This document shows, in pieces, positions 1 to 7,184 of a DNA stretch of 31,774 nt. Below the pieces are notes generated by a model, which was given only the letters and a program-made list of their open reading frames with translations, searched no databases and was not told where the DNA came from. Both the position numbers and the translations under genes were made by a program. This stretch comes from RGIG3009 sp964470515 (lineage in GTDB: Bacteria; Bacillota; Clostridia; Oscillospirales; Acutalibacteraceae), in NCBI GenBank assembly GCA_964470515.1, contig CAYYDD010000010.1, positions 1 to 31,774 on the forward strand, given 5' to 3'. Each line of letters starts with the position of its first letter. The stretch's first letter is position 1.

Positions 1-983
1 ATGTAGTGCTCGCCCGTCTCCTGATCAAAGTAGGTCATATCCTTACCGGAGGTCTCCTGATGCTGAGTCAGGTCGTAATCCGTACGGTCGGCTACGCCCC
101 ACAGCTCACCCCAGCCGAACGGGAACAGGAACTCGAAGTCGGTGGTTGCCTTGGAATAGAAACACAGCTCCTCGGGATCGTGGTCACGCAGGCGCAGGTT
201 TTCGTTCTTCAGACCGATGGCCAGCAGCCAGTTGCGGCAGAACTCACGCCAGTAGGAGAACCATTCCAGATCGGTGCCGGGCTTGCAGAAAAATTCCAGC
301 TCCATCTGCTCGAACTCGCGCACGCGGAAGATGAAGTTGCCGGGTGTGATCTCGTTACGGAACGATTTACCGATCTGGCCGATACCGAACGGCAGCTTTT
401 TGCGGGTGCTGCGCTGCACGTTGGGGAAGTTGACGAAGATGCCCTGCGCGGTTTCGGGGCGCAGATACACGGTGTTTTTGGCATCCTCGGTGACCCCCTG
501 AAAGGTCTTGAACATCAGGTTGAACTGACGGATATCGGTAAAATTGTGCTTACCGCAGGTGGGGCAGGGGATATGGTGCTCTTCCACAAAGGCTTTCATC
601 TCGTCCTGCGAGAAAGCGTCGATCGGCTTCGGTAGCGCAAATCCATTTTCAGTGCACCAATCCTCGATCAGCTTGTCCGCGCGAAAACGCTCCTTGCATT
701 CGCGGCAATCCATCAGCGGATCCGAGAAGCCTTTGAGGTGACCGCTGGCCACCCACGTCTGCGGGTTCATCAGGATGGCAGCATCCAGACCCACGTTGTA
801 CGGATTTTCCTGCACGAACTTTTTCCACCAAGCGCGCTTGACGTTATTTTTCAGCTCGGCGCCGAGCGGGCCGTAGTCCCACGTGTTGGCAAGGCCACCG
901 TAGATTTCCGAGCCGGCGAAGATATATCCGCGACCCTTGCACAGCGCAACCAGCTTGTCCATTGTTTTTTCCGTATTTTTCAT
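1..983 (-). CDS. glyQS: Glycyl-tRNA synthetase, homodimeric type, 3' end cut off by the window
   Basis: This gene charges tRNA-Gly with glycine in the cytoplasm. I translated it by hand from the minus strand; the reading frame is open from the ATG at 981-983 to the window edge, giving about 327 residues of an enzyme usually near 460. Visible class II features are the N-terminal GSEIYGGLANTWDYGPLG stretch, a metal-binding-like CRECKERF with a later CPTCGKHNF, the motif RPETAQGIF, and FRNEITPGNFIFRVREFEQME. The start is supported by GGAGG seven bases upstream. It is transcribed divergently from the transketolase genes. The predicted leader is only about 25 bases, so there is no room for the T-box riboswitch often found before this gene in Firmicutes. 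The C-terminal anticodon-binding domain is outside the window. Confidence 0.95.
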   Translation of the reverse strand, partial: MKNTEKTMDKLVALCKGRGYIFAGSEIYGGLANTWDYGPLGAELKNNVKRAWWKKFVQENPYNVGLDAAILMNPQTWVASGHLKGFSDPLMDCRECKERFRADKLIEDWCTENGFALPKPIDAFSQDEMKAFVEEHHIPCPTCGKHNFTDIRQFNLMFKTFQGVTEDAKNTVYLRPETAQGIFVNFPNVQRSTRKKLPFGIGQIGKSFRNEITPGNFIFRVREFEQMELEFFCKPGTDLEWFSYWREFCRNWLLAIGLKNENLRLRDHDPEELCFYSKATTDFEFLFPFGWGELWGVADRTDYDLTQHQETSGKDMTYFDQETGEHY

Positions 984-1014
984 CACGAAGCCTCCGATAC
1001 TAATTATCTATACT

Positions 1015-1043
1015 ATACTAAAAGAAAATTCTGCATTTGTCAA
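1015..1043 (-). promoter_or_regulatory. Sigma-70-type promoter for glyQS
   Basis: On the minus strand there is TTGACA (1038-1043), a 17-base spacer and TAGTAT (1015-1020). It lies just upstream of the glyQS ribosome site and back to back with the plus-strand promoter at 1046. Confidence 0.7.
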
Positions 1044-1045
1044 TA

Positions 1046-1074
1046 TTGCATTTTATAAAGAACTGTGTTACACT
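1046..1074 (+). promoter_or_regulatory. Promoter of the transketolase-LCP operon
   Basis: TTGCAT (1046-1051), a 17-base spacer and TACACT (1069-1074), with a TGn extension before the -10 box. The -35 boxes of this promoter and the divergent glyQS promoter are separated by only two bases. Confidence 0.7.
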
Positions 1075-1116
1075 ATGGGTGATCGTGACTTGATTTGTCA
1101 AAGAGGAGGAGCAACC

Positions 1117-1962
1117 ATGGAAGCTAACAAGCTGAAAGCGCTGTCTGCGGCGGCCACCCGTATCCGTATGGCCGTGGTGGAAGGCACGTTCCACGCGAAG
1201 AGCGGTCACCCCGGCGGCTCGCTGTCCATCGCGGATGTGCTGGCGTATCTGTATACCGGGGAGCTGCGCATTGATCCGGCCCGTCCCGATTGGGAGGATC
1301 GCGACCGCTTTGTGATGTCGAAAGGTCACTGCGCCCCCGCGCTGTACGGCGCGCTCGCGTTGCGCGGCTTTTTCCCGGAGGAGGAGATCCGGTCGCTCCG
1401 TCACATCGACGCGATGCTGCAGGGTCATCCGTGTATGACTACCACTCCCGGTGTGGATATGTCCACCGGCTCGCTGGGTCAGGGTGTTTCCACTGCTGTG
1501 GGTATGGCGCTGGGTGCGCGTCTGGACAACAAGGATTTCCGTGTTTACGCTATCCTCGGCGACGGTGAGATTCAGGAAGGGCAGGTGTGGGAGGCTGCTA
1601 TGTTCGCTGCCCACAAGAAGCTCTCCAACCTCTGTGTGATCGTGGATAACAACGATCTGCAGATCGACGGCACGATGCTGGAAGTCAACTCCCCGTATCC
1701 CATCCCGGAGAAATTTGCGGCGTTCGGCTTTAACGTTGTAGAGATCGACGGTCACGATTTCGATCAGATCGAAAAGGCGTTTGCCGTAGCACGTACCTGC
1801 ACCGACAAGCCCACCGCCATCGTGATGAAGACCACGAAGGGTCGTGGCGTGTCGTTTATGGAAAATCAGGTCGGCTGGCACGGTAAGGGCCCGAACGCCG
1901 AGGAACACGCACAGGCGATGCACGAGCTGCGTGTAGCTCTTGCCGCTATTGAGGAGGGCTGA
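1117..1962 (+). CDS. Transketolase, N-terminal (thiamine diphosphate-binding) subunit
   Basis: This is the first half of a split transketolase, which moves two-carbon units between sugar phosphates in the non-oxidative pentose phosphate pathway. The 281-residue product shows HPGGSLS and KGHCAPALY near the substrate site, and the thiamine diphosphate/Mg motif GDGEIQEGQVWEAAM. It lacks the pyrimidine-binding and C-terminal domains, which are in the next gene. The start at 1117 is chosen because AGAGGAGG sits seven bases upstream; the same frame is open further upstream but without a ribosome site and through the promoter. The downstream partner starts two bases after its stop, so the two are translationally coupled. 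Split transketolases are common in Clostridia and archaea. A link to the BMC operon is possible but unproven. Confidence 0.93.
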   Translation: MEANKLKALSAAATRIRMAVVEGTFHAKSGHPGGSLSIADVLAYLYTGELRIDPARPDWEDRDRFVMSKGHCAPALYGALALRGFFPEEEIRSLRHIDAMLQGHPCMTTTPGVDMSTGSLGQGVSTAVGMALGARLDNKDFRVYAILGDGEIQEGQVWEAAMFAAHKKLSNLCVIVDNNDLQIDGTMLEVNSPYPIPEKFAAFGFNVVEIDGHDFDQIEKAFAVARTCTDKPTAIVMKTTKGRGVSFMENQVGWHGKGPNAEEHAQAMHELRVALAAIEEG

Positions 1963-1964
1963 AT

Positions 1965-2909
1965 ATGGCAGACGTGATCAAAAAGGCGACCCGTGACGGC
2001 TACGGCGACGGTTTGCTTGAGCTGGTAAGTGACCCTAACGTCATCGTGCTGGATGCGGATCTGGCTGCCGCTACCAAGACCGGCGTGTTTAAAAAGGCTT
2101 GTCCCGAGCGATTCTTCGACTGCGGTATCGCCGAGGGGAATATGATGAGCATCGCTGCCGGTCTCGCAACCACCGGCAAAACCGTGTTTGCCTCCTCGTT
2201 CGCGATGTTCGCGGCGGGTCGCGCGTTTGAGCAGGTGCGTAACTCCATCGGTTATCCGCACCTCAACGTTAAGATCGGCGCCACCCACGGCGGCATCTCC
2301 GTCGGTGAGGACGGTGCCACCCACCAGTGCAACGAGGATATCGCACTGATGCGCACCATCCCCGGTATGACAGTCATCAACCCCGCTGACGCGTATGAGG
2401 CGAAGCTTGCCGTTGTCGCGGCTGCGAAGCTGAACGGCCCCGTGTATCTGCGCTTCGGCCGTCTGGCTGTGCCGGTCATCTTTGGTGAGGATTATACGTT
2501 TGAGATCGGTAAAAGCGTCCGCCTGACGGATGGTAACGACGTTGCCATCATCGCCGCCGGCCTGATGGTGAACGAGGCACTGATCGCGGCTGAGCAACTC
2601 AAGGCTGACGGTATCGCCGCCCGTGTCATCAATATGGCTACCATCAAGCCCATCGACCGTGAGGCGATCATCGCCGCGGCGAAGGAAACGGGCGTTATCG
2701 TTACCGCTGAGGAGCATTCCGTCATCGGCGGTCTCGGCAGCGCGGTGTGCGACGTTGTGTGTGAGACGGTGCCCGTACCGGTGTTGCGCGTCGGTGTCGA
2801 GGATACGTTCGGTAAGTCCGGCCCTGCGGTGGATCTGCTACCGCTGTTCGGTCTGTGCGCTGACAATATCGCGGTGAAGGCGCGCACGGCTGTTGCGTTA
2901 AAGAAATAA
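1965..2909 (+). CDS. Transketolase, C-terminal subunit
   Basis: The second half of the split transketolase, 314 residues, holding the pyrimidine-binding domain and the C-terminal domain. Visible features are VLDADLAAATKTG near the N-terminus, FDCGIAEGNMMSIAAGLA, which holds the glutamate that activates thiamine diphosphate, THGGISVGEDGATHQ, and a C-terminal region ending in GVEDTFGKSGPAVDLLPLFGL. The protein also resembles the C-terminal half of DXP synthase, but the paired upstream gene and the size fit transketolase. The ATG at 1965 follows the upstream stop by two bases, with GAGGAGGG inside the end of the first gene as ribosome site. The next gene, an LCP protein, follows after 13 bases and is probably co-transcribed. 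Confidence 0.92.
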   Translation: MADVIKKATRDGYGDGLLELVSDPNVIVLDADLAAATKTGVFKKACPERFFDCGIAEGNMMSIAAGLATTGKTVFASSFAMFAAGRAFEQVRNSIGYPHLNVKIGATHGGISVGEDGATHQCNEDIALMRTIPGMTVINPADAYEAKLAVVAAAKLNGPVYLRFGRLAVPVIFGEDYTFEIGKSVRLTDGNDVAIIAAGLMVNEALIAAEQLKADGIAARVINMATIKPIDREAIIAAAKETGVIVTAEEHSVIGGLGSAVCDVVCETVPVPVLRVGVEDTFGKSGPAVDLLPLFGLCADNIAVKARTAVALKK

Positions 2910-2922
2910 GGAGACGGTAAGT

Positions 2923-4029
2923 ATGAAAGGTACGCCGAAACAGCATCGATATTCTAAGAAAATACGCATTCTAACGATCGTCGGATCGTCGGTAATGGCC
3001 GTGTTGGGTACACTGTGCATCACGGTGGCTATCCTGCTCACGACGGTGCTCGGTCGCATTAACTTCCAAGGAGAAGAGGAATATGATCCCAACAAGGAAG
3101 TGGATCTCGGCAACGAGGATAGCGATATCGGAGGCGAAGAAGTGGATCCCAACGATATCAATAACACATCCTCGGTGATGTCGTTACCGTTGCGCGGCAA
3201 TGAGGACGGCGTGCGAAACATTCTGTTGCTGGGCATCGACGGCACCAGCTACAGCGGTCGTTCGGATACCACGATGATTTTGTCGATCAACGACAACGCC
3301 AAGACCATCAAGCTGGTCTCGCTGCTGCGCGATACGTGGGTCACTATTCCCGGGCGCGATAAGGACGGCGACGGACAGGACGATATCGGCAAATTCAATG
3401 CGGCCTACGCCTACGGTAAGCACACGCTGCAAAGAAAGACCATTGCGCAGAATTTCCGTCTGGATATTGACGATTATATCGGTGTCAATTTTGATTCGCT
3501 GCCCAAGGTCATCGACGCGCTCGGCGGCTTGGATATCACGCTCACCGCTGAGGAAATGACACAGATTCCCGCCAACGGCTGTAACGTGGCTATTCCGTAT
3601 CCGGGAAAGGATTGCGACGGTATGGAAGGATTCACCTGCCTCAAGGGTGAGCCGGGTCTGTATCATCTGAACGGCTTCCAGACGATGCAGTATGCCCGTA
3701 TCCGCAAGCTGGACAGCGACTTCAAGCGTACGGCTCGCCAGCGCGAGGTGGTGGAGCTGATGATCCAAAAAGCGAAGAGTATGAGCTATACACAGATGGT
3801 GTCGGTGATCTACAAGGCGCTGGATTGCGTGGATACTAATATGTCGGCTGACGAGTTCTTGGGCTTCGCCGCTTCGGCGGTCAATTATCTGGGCTATGAA
3901 CTGAAGACGGACTATTCCGTCCCGCAGGCCGGCGAATACAAGGGCGCCACCATCAAAGGCGGTTCCGGCCTGATGCTCACCGACCCCAAAACCACCGTGC
4001 AAAATCTGCATACCTACCTGTACGGCTGA
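2923..4029 (+). CDS. LytR-CpsA-Psr (LCP) family cell-wall polymer ligase
   Basis: LCP proteins transfer lipid-linked anionic polymers to peptidoglycan on the outer face of the membrane. The 368-residue product has a short basic cytoplasmic start, one membrane segment at about residues 14-42, an acidic low-complexity stretch, and then the LCP domain. Hallmarks are NILLLGIDG, RSDTTMILSIN, LLRDTWVTIPG, KFNAAYAYG and YARIRKLDSDFKRTARQREV; the conserved Asp and Arg residues bind the pyrophosphate and metal. GGAG before the ATG is the ribosome site. It ends the transketolase operon and is followed by two terminators. Which polymer it attaches cannot be told from sequence. It is probably unrelated to the microcompartment genes that follow. 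Confidence 0.92.
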   Translation: MKGTPKQHRYSKKIRILTIVGSSVMAVLGTLCITVAILLTTVLGRINFQGEEEYDPNKEVDLGNEDSDIGGEEVDPNDINNTSSVMSLPLRGNEDGVRNILLLGIDGTSYSGRSDTTMILSINDNAKTIKLVSLLRDTWVTIPGRDKDGDGQDDIGKFNAAYAYGKHTLQRKTIAQNFRLDIDDYIGVNFDSLPKVIDALGGLDITLTAEEMTQIPANGCNVAIPYPGKDCDGMEGFTCLKGEPGLYHLNGFQTMQYARIRKLDSDFKRTARQREVVELMIQKAKSMSYTQMVSVIYKALDCVDTNMSADEFLGFAASAVNYLGYELKTDYSVPQAGEYKGATIKGGSGLMLTDPKTTVQNLHTYLYG

Positions 4030-4050
4030 CCCTTATATTTAGGTATATAT

Positions 4051-4074
4051 AAAAGCTCCCGCTCGGGAGCTTTT
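4051..4074 (+). terminator. Intrinsic terminator after the LCP gene
   Basis: A perfect 10-base-pair stem (4051-4060 with 4065-4074) with a GCTC loop. The stem ends in TTTT and is preceded by AAAA, so it may work in both directions. Confidence 0.85.
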
Positions 4075-4103
4075 ATTGTTCATCACATAGGGAAGATCTT
4101 TCC

Positions 4104-4140
4104 AAAACACATCGCAATCCACACGGCGATGTGTTTTTTT
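4104..4140 (+). terminator. Second tandem terminator before the BMC operon
   Basis: A 12-base-pair stem (4104-4115 with 4126-4137) and a 10-base loop, followed by a T run to 4140. Together with the hairpin at 4051 it insulates the BMC operon from upstream reading. Confidence 0.75.
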
Positions 4141-4246
4141 GTTCGTTTTCAGGGGCAAAGCTCTCAAAAACCCCATTTTGAACGAGAAAAAATACGAAAA
4201 CGTCAATAAAATTCCACAAAAACAAAGAAAAAACAAAAAAAGGGTG

Positions 4247-4275
4247 TTGACTTTCCCAGGTTTGCGTGGTATGAT
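4247..4275 (+). promoter_or_regulatory. Promoter of the BMC operon
   Basis: TTGACT (4247-4252), 17 bases and TATGAT (4270-4275), a near-consensus vegetative promoter. A strongly A-rich tract at about 4190-4240 precedes it and may act as an UP element. The region between the -10 box and the ATG at 4334 is about 58 bases and AT-rich. It is the natural place for the operator of the DeoR-type regulator encoded within the operon, though I see no clear palindrome there. Confidence 0.8.
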
Positions 4276-4333
4276 AGAGACAAATAATAGGAAACCAAAC
4301 AAAATCCCAATAAATCGCAAAGGAGTAGGTAGT

Positions 4334-5146
4334 ATGGTAAACGAGTACGAGATCAAAAAAGAAATTTGCGAGATCGGCCGTCGCATCTACAACAAGGGTA
4401 TGGTCGCCGCGAACGACGGTAATATCTCCGTAAAGCTGAGCGACAACGAGTTCCTCTGCACGCCCACGGGTGTCAGCAAGGGCTTTATGACCCCGGAGTT
4501 CATCTGCAAGGTGGACGCAAACGGCAAGGTCATTCAGGCGAATCCGGGCTTCAAGCCGTCGTCTGAGATCAAGATGCATATGCGTGTGTATAAGGAGCGT
4601 CCCGACGTTAAGTCGGTCGTGCATGCTCATCCGATGTATGCGACGGGCTTCGCCATCGCGGGCATCCCGCTGAGCCAGCCCATCATGCCGGAGGCCGTTC
4701 TGGGTCTGGGCTGTGTCCCGATCGCTGAGTACGGCACCCCCTCCACCGAGGAGATTCCGGATGCGGTTTCCAAGTACCTACAGTATTTCGATGCGGTGCT
4801 GCTGGAAAACCACGGCGCACTGACGTATGCTGACAGTTTGCTGGGTGCGTATCACAAGATGGAGTCCGTCGAGTTCTACGCGCAGCTGCTGTTCATCTCC
4901 CAGTTGCTCGGCGGTCCGCAGGAACTGTCCGATGAGCAGGTCAAGCGTCTGTACGGTATGCGTGCGCAGTACGGCCTCAAGGGTAAGCACCCGGCCGATA
5001 TGTGCGTGAATGCCAAGAACGGTAAGCCCAGCTGCCACGGTTGCCGCACCAACACCTGTGAGAGCGTTTGCAGCGGTGCTGCTGCCGGTGGCAACGATCT
5101 GGTCGCGGAGATCACCCGTCAGGTGCTGAAGAAGCTCGGCAAGTAA
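4334..5146 (+). CDS. Class II (zinc) aldolase, fuculose/rhamnulose-1-phosphate type, with C-terminal encapsulation peptide
   Basis: Likely cleaves a ketose-1-phosphate to DHAP and an aldehyde, probably L-lactaldehyde, inside the microcompartment. The 270-residue product has GNISVK, TPTGVSKG, SSE with catalytic Glu78, HAHP giving zinc ligands His97 and His99, and ENHG giving His160. Unlike plain FucA it carries a tail: a linker with five cysteines (224, 234, 237, 242, 246), a Gly/Ala stretch, and an amphipathic helix DLVAEITRQVLKKL ending at residue 270, typical of an encapsulation peptide. The ATG at 4334 has AAAGGAG eight bases upstream; longer forms would read back through the promoter. First gene of the operon. 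The exact sugar phosphate is inferred. L-ribulose-5-phosphate 4-epimerases and 5-deoxyribulose-1-phosphate aldolases belong to the same family and are alternatives. Confidence 0.9.
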   Translation: MVNEYEIKKEICEIGRRIYNKGMVAANDGNISVKLSDNEFLCTPTGVSKGFMTPEFICKVDANGKVIQANPGFKPSSEIKMHMRVYKERPDVKSVVHAHPMYATGFAIAGIPLSQPIMPEAVLGLGCVPIAEYGTPSTEEIPDAVSKYLQYFDAVLLENHGALTYADSLLGAYHKMESVEFYAQLLFISQLLGGPQELSDEQVKRLYGMRAQYGLKGKHPADMCVNAKNGKPSCHGCRTNTCESVCSGAAAGGNDLVAEITRQVLKKLGK

Positions 5147-5156
5147 GGTGATCGGT

Positions 5157-5630
5157 ATGGACGAAAAGGCAGTACACGCGGTGGTGGATGCCGTCGTCCG
5201 TCGGGTGACGGGGATCCTCACGCTGGAGGTTGCACGCCGTCTGTCCGAAAAGGTACGGGCAGAGGCCGCCCGCCTCGGCGTCAACGCGGTGGTCGCGGTC
5301 AGTGACCGTGCCGGCCGCCCCATCCTCGTTGAATGTATGGATGACGCCTACATCGCCAGCTACGATATCGCGCTCAACAAGGCGTATACCGTAACGGCAC
5401 TGAAAATGTCCACCTCGCAGCTAAAGCCTTTGGCACAGCCGGGACAACCGCTGTACGGCATCCAGTTTACCAACCATGGTCAGATCGTGATCTTCGGCGG
5501 CGGTGAACCGCTCAAGGTCGGTGAGGCGATCGTTGGCGGCTTGGGTGTCAGCGGCGGCAGCGAGGAGCAGGATACCGCCCTTGCCGCGTATGGCAAGCAG
5601 ATTTTTGAACAGAGCGGAGGCAATGTATAA
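5157..5630 (+). CDS. GlcG/HbpS/PduO C-terminal-like domain protein, BMC-associated
   Basis: A 157-residue protein whose residues from about 18 on (ILTLEVARRLSEKVRAEAA, then VVAVSDRAGRPILVECMDDA and ALNKAYTVTALKM) match the GlcG/HbpS family. That family includes the C-terminal heme-binding half of PduO. The adenosyltransferase half of PduO is absent, in keeping with the absence of a B12 enzyme. The first 17 residues (KAVHAVVDAVVRRV) form an extra amphipathic helix that looks like an encapsulation peptide. The ATG at 5157 is preferred over the GTG at 5148 because AAGGTGA lies just upstream at normal distance. It overlaps the next start by one base (taATG). Whether it binds heme, a corrinoid or flavin here is not known. 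Confidence 0.8.
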   Translation: MDEKAVHAVVDAVVRRVTGILTLEVARRLSEKVRAEAARLGVNAVVAVSDRAGRPILVECMDDAYIASYDIALNKAYTVTALKMSTSQLKPLAQPGQPLYGIQFTNHGQIVIFGGGEPLKVGEAIVGGLGVSGGSEEQDTALAAYGKQIFEQSGGNV

Positions 5631-6832
5631 TGGATATCAATTCTCAGAGCATTGAAGAGATCGTCCGACAGGTACTCGAGGGTATGAAGGCACCCTCCGG
5701 CACTGCCGCGACGGCTCCGGCCGCCGGCATCCCGAAGACCGCCAAGGTCGCGGTGCTGACCCAGTTGGAAAAGTTTGAGATCAAGGAATACCCGATGCCA
5801 GAGGTGGGCGATGACGATATTCTCGTCAAGGTCGAGGGCTGCGGCGTTTGCGGCACTGACGCGCACGAATTCAAGCGCGATCCGTTCAGCCTGATCCCCG
5901 TGGTGCTCGGCCACGAGGGTACCGGCGAGATCGTCAAGATGGGCAAGAACGTCAAGAAAGACAGTGCCGGTAAGCCCCTCAAGGTCGGCGACAAGATCGT
6001 TACCAGCGTAATTTTCGGTCCCAACCCCGATATCGAGATGTTCGATATGAATAAGCAGAACGTCGGCGGCGCCGACGTGTACGGTCTGTTGCCGGATGAC
6101 GACGTGCATCTGAATGGCTGGTTCGCGGATTACATTCTGGTTCGCGGCGGCTCCTCGGTGTTCAACGTCAGCGATCTGGATCTGGATTCCCGTATTCTGA
6201 TCGAGCCCTGCGCGGTGCTTATCCACGCGGTCGAGCGTGCAAAGACCACCGGCATCCTGCGGTTCAACAGCCGCGTTGTGGTGCAGGGCTGCGGCCCCAT
6301 CGGTCTGATCTGCATCGCCGTGCTGCGCACGATGGGTGTGGAAAATATCGTGGCGGTCGACGGTGAGGAGAAGCGCCTGTCCTTTGCCAAGGAAATGGGC
6401 GCGAACGCAACTGTCAATTTCAAGGATTTCAAGGGAGTCGAAGCGCTGGCAGACGGCGTGAAGGCGGCATTCGGCGGTTATCTGGCCGACTTTGCGTTCC
6501 AGTGCACCGGCTCGCCCGTTGCTCACAGCAATATCTACAAGTTTATCCGCAACGGCGGCGGCTTGTGTGAGCTGGGCTTCTTCGTCAACGGCGGTGACGC
6601 GACCATCAACCCGCACTTCGACATCTGCTCGAAGGAGATCACCACCGTCGGTTCCTGGGTGTACACCCTGCGTGATTATGCGACCACGTTTGATTTCCTC
6701 AAGCGCGCGAAGGGCATCGGCCTGCCGATGAGCAAGCTCATCACGCACAAGTTCCCGCTGAGTGAGATCAATGAGGCGCTCGCGGTCAACCTGAAGATGG
6801 AAGGTCTCAAGATCGCCATCGTCAACGGTTAA
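5630..6832 (+). CDS. Zinc-dependent medium-chain alcohol dehydrogenase with N-terminal encapsulation peptide
   Basis: A 400-residue dehydrogenase that probably reduces the compartment's aldehyde (lactaldehyde to 1,2-propanediol) and so recycles NAD. Residues 4-20 (SIEEIVRQVLEGM inside) form a predicted encapsulation helix joined by an Ala/Pro-rich linker to the catalytic domain. Zinc-site residues visible are Cys74 in GVCGTD, His95-Glu96 in GHEGTGE, and Glu192 or Cys194 in IEPCAV. The Rossmann motif is GCGPIGLICIAV near residue 220. The four-cysteine structural zinc lobe is missing: residues about 128-160 contain no cysteine. The more usual BMC alcohol dehydrogenase is the iron-dependent PduQ type, so this is a different family doing the presumed job. 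It overlaps the upstream stop and lies 13 bases before the first shell gene. Confidence 0.85.
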   Translation: MDINSQSIEEIVRQVLEGMKAPSGTAATAPAAGIPKTAKVAVLTQLEKFEIKEYPMPEVGDDDILVKVEGCGVCGTDAHEFKRDPFSLIPVVLGHEGTGEIVKMGKNVKKDSAGKPLKVGDKIVTSVIFGPNPDIEMFDMNKQNVGGADVYGLLPDDDVHLNGWFADYILVRGGSSVFNVSDLDLDSRILIEPCAVLIHAVERAKTTGILRFNSRVVVQGCGPIGLICIAVLRTMGVENIVAVDGEEKRLSFAKEMGANATVNFKDFKGVEALADGVKAAFGGYLADFAFQCTGSPVAHSNIYKFIRNGGGLCELGFFVNGGDATINPHFDICSKEITTVGSWVYTLRDYATTFDFLKRAKGIGLPMSKLITHKFPLSEINEALAVNLKMEGLKIAIVNG

Positions 6833-6845
6833 GAGGTGACGGAGT

Positions 6846-7160
6846 ATGCGTAACGCCACCGGTATCGTTGAAGTGTTCGGCCTGGTTGCCGCGTTTTGCG
6901 CGTGCGATGCCGGTTGCAAGGCGGCGGACGTCACCGTGGAACACTTCGATAAAAACAAGCCTGCCAATGCCGACTCTATGCCGGTTCCGCTGATCGTGGC
7001 CATCAAGTTCCGTGGAACGGTCACCAACGTGGAAGCGGCTGTGGCTGCGGCGGCTCAAGCAGCGGAAAAGGTGTCCGGTGTGGTCACCACCCATATTATG
7101 ACAAGCACCGAGGAGGACACCGAAAAGCTGCTCAAGCTCAATGCGTTTGATAAAAATTGA
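6846..7160 (+). CDS. Divergent BMC-H shell protein with enlarged pore-side loop
   Basis: A 104-residue single BMC-domain protein. The N-terminal GIVEVFGLVAAFCACDAGCKAADVTVE aligns with the start of normal hexamer-forming subunits. The usual short pore loop (GTEKIGSG in its neighbours) is replaced by a longer DKNKPANADSMPVP segment before the next strand, so the central pore should differ or be blocked. Helix A contains three cysteines (18, 20 and 24), which the main shell paralogs lack. AGAGGTGA about six bases upstream of the ATG is the ribosome site. First of five consecutive BMC-H genes. It is probably a minor or specialised facet component; a pore function is inferred from alignment by eye only. 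Confidence 0.85.
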   Translation: MRNATGIVEVFGLVAAFCACDAGCKAADVTVEHFDKNKPANADSMPVPLIVAIKFRGTVTNVEAAVAAAAQAAEKVSGVVTTHIMTSTEEDTEKLLKLNAFDKN

Positions 7161-7184
7161 TGATAAATCAGGAGGATGAATACT

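Noticed and set aside
6..635. Plus-strand open frame of 209 codons at the left edge
   Set aside because: It is the antisense shadow of glyQS, whose minus-strand translation matches the family throughout.
984..1037. T-box riboswitch before glyQS
   Set aside because: The predicted leader is about 25 bases long, too short for a T-box, and no T-box sequence is seen.
4190..4225. Catabolite-repression (cre) site in the A-rich tract before the BMC promoter
   Set aside because: The best match (around CGAAAACGTCAATA) has about three mismatches to the consensus and lies well upstream of the -35 box.
4075..4333. Cobalamin riboswitch upstream of the BMC operon
   Set aside because: The spacer is taken up by a terminator, an A-rich tract and a promoter with a leader of about 50 bases, too short for a B12 riboswitch.
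5480..7027. Long minus-strand open frame (515 codons) antisense to the alcohol dehydrogenase
   Set aside because: It lies opposite well-supported genes with clear motifs and is low in recognisable domains. Open antisense frames are common with this codon bias.
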